From positions 5,704,001-5,768,000 of the forward strand of contig NZ_CP066218.1 of the NCBI RefSeq assembly GCF_016313185.1: a DNA stretch of 64,000 bases, written 5' to 3'. The position numbers were made by a program, and so were the translations under genes. Under the pieces are notes generated by a model. It saw only the letters and a program-made list of their open reading frames with translations, was not told where the DNA came from and made no database searches. The number at the start of each line of letters is the position of its first letter. The first letter of the stretch is position 1. This document shows, in pieces, positions 53,451 to 61,430 of the stretch. The stretch comes from Mycolicibacterium baixiangningiae (lineage in GTDB: Bacteria > Actinomycetota > Actinomycetes > Mycobacteriales > Mycobacteriaceae).

Positions 53451-53939
53451 ATGACTGTGAGCGAACCCACCGACACGCATCGTGAGCTGGCGCTCGCCCT
53501 GCACGATCTGTCCTGGCGGATCGCCCGGTTCGGTCCGGCGCAGGTGGGGCTGGAGCCGCTACCGGCCTCCGAGCTCGCGGTCCTGCGCGCGGTGATCGAG
53601 GAGCCGGGGCGCAGCGTGTCGGAGGTCGCCGCGGCGACGAACATGCAGTCGAGCAACGTCAGTACGGCGGTGCGCGGGCTGATGGACCGCGGGCTCCTTA
53701 ACAAGTGCGCCGACGCCCGCGATCGGCGGGTGTCGCTGCTGGAGCCGACGGCACGTGCGCTCGCCGAACGCGACGCCATCGAGAACGCCATCGCGGGGTC
53801 GGTGTCCGCCGCGCTGAGGGAGCTACCCGCCGCTGCGGTCGAGGCCCTCGTCGCGGCGATCCCGGCGCTGCGCGCGCTGACTACCCAGGTCGCGCCGTCG
53901 CTGACCGGACGGGCCGGCGCGGCGCAGCGGGGCGCGTAG
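53451..53939 (+). CDS. MarR-family regulator
   Basis: 162 residues from the ATG at 53451; an ATG six codons earlier (53433) is inside the operator-like gap. Winged helix: LPASELAVLRAVIEEPGRSVSEVAAATNMQSSNVSTAVRGLMDRGLLNKCADARDRRVSLLEPTARAL, with the DxRxxR wing. It probably represses the divergent drug exporter and itself, releasing on binding a phenolic or drug ligand (inference). Confidence 0.85.
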   Translation: MTVSEPTDTHRELALALHDLSWRIARFGPAQVGLEPLPASELAVLRAVIEEPGRSVSEVAAATNMQSSNVSTAVRGLMDRGLLNKCADARDRRVSLLEPTARALAERDAIENAIAGSVSAALRELPAAAVEALVAAIPALRALTTQVAPSLTGRAGAAQRGA

Positions 53940-53948
53940 CCGCGTCGC

Positions 53949-54932
53949 TCAGGCCGGGGCGCGGTCGGAGAACGAGGACATGATGGCCTCCCTGGGAGAC
54001 CGCCACGTGAGCCCGAAGTCGGCGAGGGTGGCCGAGTCGTCGGTCGGCGTCGCCGCGGTGAGCAGCAGCGCCGCCTCGTAGGTCAGCCCGTCACCGAGCG
54101 GGACGATTCCGGCCAGGGTGTCGCCGATTCGGCTCATCCCCCGGAAAACGCCGGGGCTCAACGGAATTCGCCGGAACCTTCGCACGGAGCCACGCTCGAG
54201 GGCGTCGATCATCTCGTCGAACGTGACGAGTTCGCCGCCGCAGACGTACCGGCGCGGACCGCGGCCGGGGCGCATCGCCCCCGCGTGGACGGCGGCGACG
54301 TCGCGCACGTCGATCATCTGCATGCCGCCGCGCAACCTGGGAGCCACCGCGTACCGCACGAGCGGCGCCCACCCGCGTTCGGTGACACCGGGGGCCGTGT
54401 GGAACGCCGGGCCCACCACGCTCGACGGGTAGGTGATGACGATGGGCGCCCCCTGCTGCTGCAGACGCCGCGCGACGCGGTCGGCATAGCCCTTGGTCTT
54501 GGCGTATGCGCTCCGCCCGGGCGCCGTCGGGGTGTCCGGTCCGATGATCCCGTCCGGCGGCGGGAACAGCGCGCTGTAGCTGCTCACCGATACGACGGGG
54601 TCCAGGCCGGCGCGCACCGCCTCGGTGAGCAGTGCCTCGGTCGCGTAGGCGTTGACCTCCCACATCAGCGCACTGCGCCGGTTGTCGGTGCCCACCACAC
54701 CGGCGCCGTGCAGCACCGCGTCGCAGCCGTCGAGCAGACAGGTGATCGTGGCCTGCTCGCGGATGTCGCCGGAGAACACGTCGACGTCCCCGAGTTCGGC
54801 GAGGTGGTCGAGCACCGGTGCGCCCTCGGCGTCGGGCCCGACCAGCAACCGCATCCGGTGGCCGTCCGCCAGCAGGGCCCGCACGCAGTGCGCTCCCACG
54901 TATCCCGTTCCGCCGGTGACGCCGATCAGCAT
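53949..54932 (-). CDS. NAD-dependent epimerase/dehydratase-family protein
   Basis: 327 residues; gaggagg precedes the ATG. Extended SDR: VTGGTGYVGAHCVRALLADGH at residues 5-25, GDIREQATI, VLHGAGVVGTDNRRSALMWEVN, SYSALFPPP (Ser) and YAKTKGYADRVAR (YxxxK). Substrate unknown; could be a sugar nucleotide, sterol or dihydroflavonol-like ketone. The last 90 residues resemble a substrate-binding domain. Confidence 0.8.
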   Translation of the reverse strand: MLIGVTGGTGYVGAHCVRALLADGHRMRLLVGPDAEGAPVLDHLAELGDVDVFSGDIREQATITCLLDGCDAVLHGAGVVGTDNRRSALMWEVNAYATEALLTEAVRAGLDPVVSVSSYSALFPPPDGIIGPDTPTAPGRSAYAKTKGYADRVARRLQQQGAPIVITYPSSVVGPAFHTAPGVTERGWAPLVRYAVAPRLRGGMQMIDVRDVAAVHAGAMRPGRGPRRYVCGGELVTFDEMIDALERGSVRRFRRIPLSPGVFRGMSRIGDTLAGIVPLGDGLTYEAALLLTAATPTDDSATLADFGLTWRSPREAIMSSFSDRAPA

Positions 54933-55222
54933 CGGTCCTCCTCGCCCGGGCGCCGGTGACGGCGCTCCCTGTGCACATCGGAGGTTTACGGTACCAGTGG
55001 CACCGTTATGCCGCGCTCACTCCGCGTCGTCGCGCGCGACCGCTGGGGCGGCCGACGTGCCACCGGTTGGCGGCGGGCGCTCCGGCCTGAGCGAAACGCC
55101 GTTTCATACTGCCCGGATCGGCAACACTGGCAGGGCAACGCGGCGGTACCCAGCCCGCTCGCGGTCGCCCTGACGACCGGAGCCGGTACTCGGCCACGGT
55201 TGCGCCGACAGAAAGGAACACC

Positions 55223-55405
55223 ATGGCGCTCGACGACGACGACATCACCACCACTCCGGGTGGCGGCGAGGGAACCGCTGACGGCGGCTCCAACCCCGAA
55301 GGCCACGACGGCGGAGCCGACGGCACTGCCAGCGGCGGTGAGGGCACCGCCGACGGCGGTTCGAACCCCGAAGGCCACGACGGCGGTGCCGACGGGACCG
55401 CGTGA
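55223..55405 (+). CDS. 60-residue Gly/Asp-rich peptide of two 24-residue repeats (candidate modified peptide, BatC-like)
   Basis: The ATG follows gaaaggaacacc. A short leader (MALDDDDITTTP) is followed by two near-identical 24-residue repeats, residues 13-36 and 37-60, differing only at the first residue (Gly/Ser). Each contains GTADGGSNPEGHDGGADGTA. The peptide is acidic, glycine-rich and lacks Cys, Lys, Arg and aromatic residues. It recalls peptides annotated BatC in mycobacteria. It is 10 bases upstream of a JmjC oxygenase gene, which could hydroxylate its His, Asp or Asn residues. Leader plus repeated core is the layout of a ribosomal peptide precursor; function is unproven. Confidence 0.6.
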   Translation: MALDDDDITTTPGGGEGTADGGSNPEGHDGGADGTASGGEGTADGGSNPEGHDGGADGTA

Positions 55406-55415
55406 CCCACCTGAG

Positions 55416-56624
55416 ATGCTGAGCCGCTGCATCGCCACCGACCCGCACACATTCGCTTCCGAATACTGGGGTCGCAGACCGCTGCTCAGCCGTTCCGGCG
55501 CGCTACCCCGCGATTTCGGAGATCTCCTGTCGCCCACCATGGTCGACGAGCTGATCGCCGAGCGCGGGGTACGCGCACCGTTCATCCGGCTGGCCAAAGA
55601 GGGTGACGTCCTGCCGAAGGACTGTTACCTGGGGCCGGCCGGTTTCGGAGCTGAGATGCCCGACCAGGTGGATTCGGCGAAGGTGCTCAGCCGGTTCGCT
55701 GACGGCGCGACCATCGTGCTGCAGGGTCTGCACCGCCTGTGGCCGCCGGTGATCGACTTCGTCCGCGGCATCGTCGACGACCTCGGGCATCCGGTGCAGG
55801 CGAACGCCTACATCACGCCGCCCGGCAATCGCGGCTTCGACCCGCACTACGACGTCCACGACGTGTTCGTCCTGCAGGCGGCCGGCGAGAAGCGCTGGAT
55901 CGTCCACGAACCCGTGTACGTGCACCCACTGCCCTCACAACCGTGGACGCAACACCGGGCGGCCATCGCCGAGCGCGTCACCGGCGAACCGGTGATCGAC
56001 ACCGTGCTCTCTGCGGGCGATGCGCTGTACCTCCCCCGCGGGTGGGTGCATTCGGCGCGAGCCCTGGACACGACGTCGATCCACCTCACCGTCGGGGTGT
56101 CCGCGGTGACCGGTGCCGACGTTGCGCGTGCAGTGGTAGACGCATTGGCGGACGACGCCGCGTTCCGGGCGTCGTTGCCGATGGGCGGCCACCCGGACGA
56201 CCAGGATGAGATCATCGCGACGGTGACCAAGGTGATGGCACAGCTCGTCGCGACCCTGCGCGACGACGCGACCGCACTCAGCCATGCGGCCGCCGAACAG
56301 TTGACACGTCGGCACGCCGAGCAGACCCGTCCGGTGTCCGTCCGGCCGCTGGCCACGCTCGACGCGGTCGCCCATGCCGACACCGCTGCAGTGGCGTGGC
56401 GCAGCGGGCTCGTCGCGACGGTGGACACCTCCGGCGACGGCATCGCGCTGCGACTCCCCGACCGGGTCATCGCGTTTCCCCCATCCTGCGCGCAGGCTGT
56501 GCTGGCGCTGAGCCGCGGGTTGGTGGGCGACGCCGGCAGCCTGCCCGGCCTCGACCGCGCGGACGGGGCGGTCCTGATCCGCAGGCTGCTGCGTGAAGCG
56601 GTCGTGACGCCGGCCACCGTATGA
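55416..56624 (+). CDS. JmjC/cupin-fold 2-oxoglutarate-dependent oxygenase (ROX-like)
   Basis: 402 residues from the ATG at 55416. Iron ligands are visible: FDPHYDVHDVF gives His144 and Asp146, and GDALYLPRGWVHSA gives His212. The N-terminal FASEYWGRRPLLSRSGALPRDFGDLLS is the usual JmjC opening, and the C-terminal winged-helix-like region (from about residue 250) is shared with ribosomal oxygenases such as YcfD/RoxA. Those hydroxylate Arg or His in ribosomal proteins. Here the gene sits between the repeat peptide and a ferredoxin-like gene with a 4-base stop/start overlap, so its substrate may be the peptide (inference). Confidence 0.8.
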   Translation: MLSRCIATDPHTFASEYWGRRPLLSRSGALPRDFGDLLSPTMVDELIAERGVRAPFIRLAKEGDVLPKDCYLGPAGFGAEMPDQVDSAKVLSRFADGATIVLQGLHRLWPPVIDFVRGIVDDLGHPVQANAYITPPGNRGFDPHYDVHDVFVLQAAGEKRWIVHEPVYVHPLPSQPWTQHRAAIAERVTGEPVIDTVLSAGDALYLPRGWVHSARALDTTSIHLTVGVSAVTGADVARAVVDALADDAAFRASLPMGGHPDDQDEIIATVTKVMAQLVATLRDDATALSHAAAEQLTRRHAEQTRPVSVRPLATLDAVAHADTAAVAWRSGLVATVDTSGDGIALRLPDRVIAFPPSCAQAVLALSRGLVGDAGSLPGLDRADGAVLIRRLLREAVVTPATV

Positions 56625-57508
56625 CCATTGGGAGGCGGCCACCGTGCAGTGACCAGTCGCTGCTGCGCGAGGACCCGATGTACGGCACCGCCTCCGCCGG
56701 CTCGTCGTGGGTGCTGCTCGAATTGTCCGGCGGCTGGGGATCTTCGGCGTTCCTGCAGTCCCCGGCGGTGATCGATCCGGTTCTCGGGCGCGCAATCGTG
56801 CGCCGCGTCGAGGCGGCAGGCATGCGCATCGCGGCCATCCGCCGCCATGGCCGCCGGACCGGGGCCCCGCGGTGGCGGTGGTTCGTGGCCCGTTCCGGCG
56901 TCGGCAGCGAGGCACTCTACTGCGGGGAGGCCGACGGCCCGCAGGGTTATCTCGACCTCGCGCTGGACGGGTCCGACGGCGCCCCGACCGCCGATCCGGT
57001 GGTGGCGGTGTGCGCGCACGGCAGACACGACCAGTGCTGCGCGGTGCGCGGACGCGGCGCGATCGCGGGCATCACCGCGGCGTATCCCGAGATGGCTTGG
57101 GAATGTTCACATCTGGGCGGCGACCGCTTCGCGGCGACGATGCTCATCCTGCCCGAGGGGCTGTGTTACGGGCGGGTGGACTCGACCGACGCCGCCGAAC
57201 TGGTCGACCGATATCTCGACGGCCGAGTGGACAACCGCTACCTGCGGGGCCGTACGTCGCTGCCCCATGCGGTGCAGGCCGCGCAGTACTTCACCCGCGA
57301 GAAGTACGGCGACGACCGCATCGCGAGCCTGTCACCGCTGGCCGTCGAGCACACCGACACCCGCCACCGGGTGGTGCTCGACGGCGACGCAGGCCCGGTC
57401 GAGGTGCTCCTCGAGGAGGGCTGGTCCGAACCGCTGCTGTCGCAGTGCCACGCGAAAGTACCTGGCCGCGTGAAGATCTACCACTTGGTGTCGATGGCAC
57501 CGGCCTGA
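56621..57508 (+). CDS. Sucrase/ferredoxin-like (thioredoxin-fold) protein
   Basis: 295 residues; the ATG overlaps the JmjC gene stop (ATGA). The family signature is clear: PVVAVCAHGRHDQCCAVRGRGAI and then MAWECSHLGGDRFAATMLILPEGLCYGRV, with conserved Cys and His thought to bind a 2Fe-2S cluster as in thioredoxin-like ferredoxins. A variable C-terminus ends CHAKVPGRVKIYHL. It may supply electrons to, or protect, the oxygenase upstream. The coupling of these two genes is direct; the role is inferred. Confidence 0.7.
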   Translation: MTIGRRPPCSDQSLLREDPMYGTASAGSSWVLLELSGGWGSSAFLQSPAVIDPVLGRAIVRRVEAAGMRIAAIRRHGRRTGAPRWRWFVARSGVGSEALYCGEADGPQGYLDLALDGSDGAPTADPVVAVCAHGRHDQCCAVRGRGAIAGITAAYPEMAWECSHLGGDRFAATMLILPEGLCYGRVDSTDAAELVDRYLDGRVDNRYLRGRTSLPHAVQAAQYFTREKYGDDRIASLSPLAVEHTDTRHRVVLDGDAGPVEVLLEEGWSEPLLSQCHAKVPGRVKIYHLVSMAPA

Positions 57509-57673
57509 GTGAGACGTCGAAGATCAACAGGGGTGCCGGTGGCGGTGGCGATCAGCGCAATTGGCCGGGAGAGAACACGCCCCGCAATGTGGCCATGAAT
57601 CGGTTGATGCGACCGTCCACAACTTGCGGGCTTTCGCGGTCTGTCTGGGTGATCTGGACGCCTGCCGCCACAG

Positions 57674-58138
57674 GTGTCACATGGGAAACGCTGCGGGTGG
57701 ATCGGGTGTGGGCACAGCCGTCGGCCAGCTCCCGTGATCTGTTGGGAACGCGCACCTTGCGATGAGGTCGCAACCGATGCGGGTGCGGGAATATATGAGC
57801 TCGACGAATACTCCGAACTCATGCGCGGCAAAGGCCTGGTGGGTGGAACCGAGGGGCTTGGGCTCAGCTTCAACTCCTGGCTCCACATCGAAGGGCATGC
57901 GACCGTCACCATCAAGGGCGACACCGCCCACTCGGTTACACCGCACCTGCATATGCACGCCAGCAGAGACGGGGCGAGCAACACTGTTGCCGTTGGCTAT
58001 TGGCATGACGACTGGATTCGCAGCGCCGAGGGGTGGAGAATTTCATTCCGCCGTGTCGAGGATCTGTTCATACAGACCTTCCCCGTCGTCGAGACGCCTC
58101 CGATGCTTTCTGGACTCGCTCCAGCCCCGGCCATCTAG
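57674..58138 (+). pseudogene. 3' part of an NTF2/SnoaL-like gene
   Basis: From about 57761 the frame reads the end of an NTF2-like (SnoaL) fold: SFNSWLHIEGHATVTIKGDTAHSVTPHLHMHASRDG, YWHDDWIRSAEGWRISFRRVEDLFIQTFPV. The usual first half (helices and the first strand, about 60 residues) is absent, and the sequence before 57761 does not resemble the family. The ATG at 57674 is therefore likely accidental. Base composition drops toward A/T here, marking the start of the atypical segment. The product, if made, would not be a full fold. Confidence 0.65.
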
Positions 58139-58861
58139 TGCCCTGAGCTCTCCGAGATCGAGCGATGTGGAACTGGCTGTGGTGAAGAGCGCCATGAATC
58201 TGAGACGCGGCGCGCAGCAACGGTTTACCGCAGGAGCTTGTGGGTGTTGCTCGCCACCGGCGCCTGCCCCAACGCCGCCGTCTTTGAACTGGCGCTCGTC
58301 GACGAAGCCACCCGCTGCGAAGCCGCTCCGCAGCCCGCGGCCCACACCGCTGCCTCGGACCCGGATTTCGCCTAGACGGGGATAGACGCGCGATCAAGAC
58401 TCGTGCGCAATTTCCGGCAATAGTGGGCACCTGGTCCGCCACGACCATCAAGGTGGGCTCCCACTTTCAATCTCCGATTCGTGAAAGTCACCAACCGCGC
58501 GCCGCCTTGGATGCCAAAAACCGGGCGAAACCCGTTGAAAACGCTGCCTCCGACCGCACATAGTAGTCAGAAGCCTAATGACGGTGCAGCAAAGGATCTT
58601 TCATGACGACGCATCCGGTGCTCGCCTACCACTGGACAAACGATGACCGGCCCGGGGTCCGTTGAGTGACGGCCGGCCACGTCGCTCTCAGCAGGAATGC
58701 CGCGGTCTTACCCGGTCCGTGAGCTCGACGTATTCACCTATTTGGCGCCTCGCCGCGCCTGTGGTCGCGAGCACGGGGCATTCCCGAACAGACCCATACC
58801 CGGTCCCGGTGTTTGCCAGCCACACCCAATCCAAATCGATTGCACTGCAGAGGAGTTGTTG
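58139..58861. other. Gene-poor segment with decayed sequences
   Basis: About 720 bases without a convincing intact gene. It holds a short basic open frame of no recognisable family, a decayed regulator/promoter copy (58441-58665), and the leader of the acyl-CoA dehydrogenase gene. The plus-strand frame upstream of 58862 is in register with that gene but unlike the family. No transposase or terminal inverted repeats are seen. Confidence 0.6.
58441..58665. pseudogene. Decayed copy of the regulator/oxidoreductase promoter junction
   Basis: 58471-58605 aligns with 61299-61433 without any gap, at about 72% identity by hand count. The copy starts with tctccgattcgtga, which in the intact locus encodes HESEI near the regulator's start. 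On the minus strand it still reads GDFHESEI before a stop after a few codons, and its start codon is lost. On the plus side it keeps aaaggatctttc and an ATG at 58603, but the frame ends after 20 codons. Both flanking genes are gone, so this is a relic of a second such locus. Confidence 0.7.
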
Positions 58862-60019
58862 ATGCCCGGTCGACCGGAGTTCGATCTTTACTCATTGCCA
58901 AAAGAGCACCTGGCGTTGCGCGAGGCGATCCGTTCGCTGGCCGAGAAGGACATCGAACCGTACGCCGCGGAGGTCGATGAAGACGCGCGGTTTCCTGCCG
59001 AGGCGCACCGAGCGCTGGTCGGGTCGGGGTTCCACGCCCCCCATGTGCCTGATGTCTACGGTGGTGAGGGCGCCGACGCGGTGGCGACATGCATTGTGAT
59101 CGAGGAGATCGCCCGGGTGTGCGCGTCATCATCGTTGATAACCGCGGTTAACAAGCTCGGCACGATGGGATTGATGCTGGACGGGAGTGAGGAGCTCAAG
59201 TCGGTGGTGCTGCCCGACGTAGCTCGCGGTGCGCTTGCGTCGTATGCACTCTCGGAGCGAGAGGCCGGCTCGGATGCCGCTGCCATGCGGACCCGGGCTC
59301 GTTTGGATGGTGATCACTGGGTGTTGAACGGGGTGAAGGCATGGATCACCAACGGCGGTGAGTCGACCTGGTACACCGTTGTGGCCGTCACCGACGCCGC
59401 TGCGGGGCCGCGTGGTATTTCGGCCTTCATGGTCCGTAGCGATGACCATGGCTTCACAGTCGGTCCTCTAGAGCGAAAGCTAGGCATCAAGGGATCTCCG
59501 ACGGCGGAGCTCTATTTCGAGGACTGCGCCATTCCCTCAAGCCGCATCATCGGCGAGCCGGGTGACGGCTTCAAGACCGCATTGCGAACGTTGGATCACA
59601 CCCGACCCACGATCGGCGCGCAGGCCGTCGGCATCGCGCAAGGCGCCCTCGACAAGACGATTCAATATGTCAAGGAACGCCGGCAATTCGGTTCGGCTAT
59701 CAGCGGCTTCCAAGGTGTGCAGTTCATGCTCGCGGATATGGCGATGAAGGTCGAGGCTGCACGCGCAATGGTGTACACCGCTGCCGCGCGGGCTGAGCGG
59801 GGGGAGAACGGACTTTCCTTCATTTCGGCGGCCGCGAAGTGCTTCGCCTCCGACACCGCGATGCAGGTGACTACCGATGCGGTGCAGCTGTTCGGAGGAG
59901 CCGGATATACGCGCGATTTCCCCGTCGAGCGGATGATGCGCGATGCCAAGATCACCCAAATATACGAAGGTACCAACCAGATTCAGCGTGTGGTCATGGC
60001 ACGCGCACTGCTGCAGTGA
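58862..60019 (+). CDS. Acyl-CoA dehydrogenase, FadE25-like
   Basis: 385 residues from the ATG at 58862 (site gaggag upstream). Signatures: VPDVYGGEGADAVATCIVIEEIARVCASSSL, YALSEREAGSDAAAMRTRA, WITNGG, GIKGSPTAELYFEDC, DHTRPTIGAQAVGIAQGALD and TQIYEGTNQIQRVVMARALLQ with catalytic Glu369. It is strongly similar to mycobacterial FadE25 throughout, so short- or branched-chain acyl-CoA is a likely substrate, with FAD and electron-transfer flavoprotein. More A/T at third positions than neighbours suggests a transferred paralog. The adjacent oxidoreductase could produce the acyl-CoA. Confidence 0.85.
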   Translation: MPGRPEFDLYSLPKEHLALREAIRSLAEKDIEPYAAEVDEDARFPAEAHRALVGSGFHAPHVPDVYGGEGADAVATCIVIEEIARVCASSSLITAVNKLGTMGLMLDGSEELKSVVLPDVARGALASYALSEREAGSDAAAMRTRARLDGDHWVLNGVKAWITNGGESTWYTVVAVTDAAAGPRGISAFMVRSDDHGFTVGPLERKLGIKGSPTAELYFEDCAIPSSRIIGEPGDGFKTALRTLDHTRPTIGAQAVGIAQGALDKTIQYVKERRQFGSAISGFQGVQFMLADMAMKVEAARAMVYTAAARAERGENGLSFISAAAKCFASDTAMQVTTDAVQLFGGAGYTRDFPVERMMRDAKITQIYEGTNQIQRVVMARALLQ

Positions 60020-60150
60020 ACGTGACGCGTGTCCTCTGCGCAACAGGGTTTCAACCAAACCGCCAAGCGGGCGCCGCGGGCTGCGGGTCGATTGACGCTC
60101 CCAACAATCCCTGCGTCGGCGCCGTTGTCCTCAGCGGGTTCCATCGGAGG

Positions 60151-61326
60151 CTAGTCAACGGCGGCCAGGCGGCAGGCGATGACTGACTGCGATAGCCCGA
60201 TGAACGAACGTACGTCCAGCCTGGTGAGCTGAGACCAGCGGTCGAGTCGGTAGGTGACACTGTTGGCGTGCAAATGGACGGCGAGGGCCGCTGCTGCAAT
60301 CGACATATCCGCCTCCGCGAACGCCAGCACCGTCTCGGCCAGGTGGGGATTGGCCTGGGCCACCTCCACCGCCGCCGCCAGCAACGCGTGGAGCCGATCT
60401 CGTTCAGCCAACAGGATCGCCTCATGCCAGTCGCGCTCAAAAAGGCGAACCGGACGCTGGGTGGACGTGCAGCTGAACGCCAGTCGAGCATCGCCGAGGC
60501 TCTCCGCTGCGCCAGCCAAGCCGTGGCGCGCCAATCCGACTCCCCAACGCCCTGCCAGCGTTCCCTCGGTCGGGCCCTGGGTCACAATCTCCAGGAGCCT
60601 CCCAGCCTGCGTGACCATCTCCAGCCGACCGCCCGCCACCGTTCGACTGACCACGTCGGCCGCGAGGTGCGGCGGTAGCGTCAGCACGCTCCGATGCGCC
60701 GAGAACTCCGTGACGCCCGGCCCGGGCAGCCAGACCAGCCCGACAAAATCGCCCCGCGGATCGAGCCGTAGCCGGGCTGCGATGACCGATGCCGCCGCTC
60801 GTTGCTCGGGATCCTCCACGCACTCCAGGAACTGGTGAGCCAGAGTGATTCTGTCGCCGTCGATGGCCCGGGCAACCCTACTGTGGGCGCCCGCCATCAC
60901 CGTGGTCGTCTCCCGGATCGCCTCGAACATGAGTGTGCCGATGCGGGGCAGCAGCGGAATCATCGGTGGTGTCGATCGACCGACCAGTATTCGCCAGATC
61001 TCGGCATCGGCCACCTGATAGGCAGCGATCAACGCATCGATGGGTACCCCACCGGCGGCCCGCTCGGCAGCAAGATCCGTGGCCGCCGCCAGCTCGGATG
61101 AGCTCAGCCCTCGTTGCTCGGACAGCGCGTGCAGTCTGTTGAGGACCTGTAGTGCGACAGCGGCGCGGTGTTCCGGTTCCGGGATGACCACGTACACCGG
61201 CTGGGCACTGCGGATGGATCTCGTGACGGTCTCCGCTATTGCGGACACCTCGTCCACCATGACGTTCAAGGTGTGTTCCACCGCGTGCCAGCCCTTGATC
61301 TCCGATTCGTGATTGTCACTAATCAC
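60151..61326 (-). CDS. PucR/CdaR-family regulator
   Basis: 391 residues from the GTG at 61326, chosen by ctaggagcgctt upstream; the ATG at 61389 lies in the promoter of the divergent gene. No GGDEF is present. The middle resembles the CdaR GGDEF-like sensor fold (FVGLVWLPGPGVTEFSAHRSVLTLPP, LARHGLAGAAESLGDARLAFSCTST). The C-terminal HTH is AEADMSIAAAALAVHLHANSVTYRLDRWSQLTRLDVRSF. The divergent indolepyruvate oxidoreductase gene and the upstream FadE gene are likely targets. Ligand unknown. Confidence 0.8.
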   Translation of the reverse strand: MISDNHESEIKGWHAVEHTLNVMVDEVSAIAETVTRSIRSAQPVYVVIPEPEHRAAVALQVLNRLHALSEQRGLSSSELAAATDLAAERAAGGVPIDALIAAYQVADAEIWRILVGRSTPPMIPLLPRIGTLMFEAIRETTTVMAGAHSRVARAIDGDRITLAHQFLECVEDPEQRAAASVIAARLRLDPRGDFVGLVWLPGPGVTEFSAHRSVLTLPPHLAADVVSRTVAGGRLEMVTQAGRLLEIVTQGPTEGTLAGRWGVGLARHGLAGAAESLGDARLAFSCTSTQRPVRLFERDWHEAILLAERDRLHALLAAAVEVAQANPHLAETVLAFAEADMSIAAAALAVHLHANSVTYRLDRWSQLTRLDVRSFIGLSQSVIACRLAAVD

Positions 61327-61430
61327 AAGCGCTCCTAGTCGCCAAAAACTGGGTGATACCCGTAGATATCCGTGGCCCCGAGCCCACATAGTAGGGATTA
61401 GCCCAAGAACTGTGCAGTGGAGGATTTTTC
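61327..61430. promoter_or_regulatory. Bidirectional promoter of regulator and oxidoreductase
   Basis: 104 bases between the divergent starts, with gtggagga before the plus-strand ATG. The blocks gccaaaaa, acccgt, cccacatagtag and actgtgcag-ggat are best kept in the decayed copy at 58471-58605 and are therefore candidate operator or promoter elements. Confidence 0.55.

Noticed and set aside
57552..57773. 73-codon minus-strand frame
   Set aside because: No recognisable domain and no start signals; probably chance or a relic in the junction region.
57509..58861. Insertion sequence at the border of the atypical segment
   Set aside because: I found no transposase-like frame, terminal inverted repeats or target duplication; the region looks like deletion and decay.
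58662..58862. 66-codon plus-strand frame before the acyl-CoA dehydrogenase
   Set aside because: No family resemblance, no ribosome binding site, and it overlaps the gene leader.
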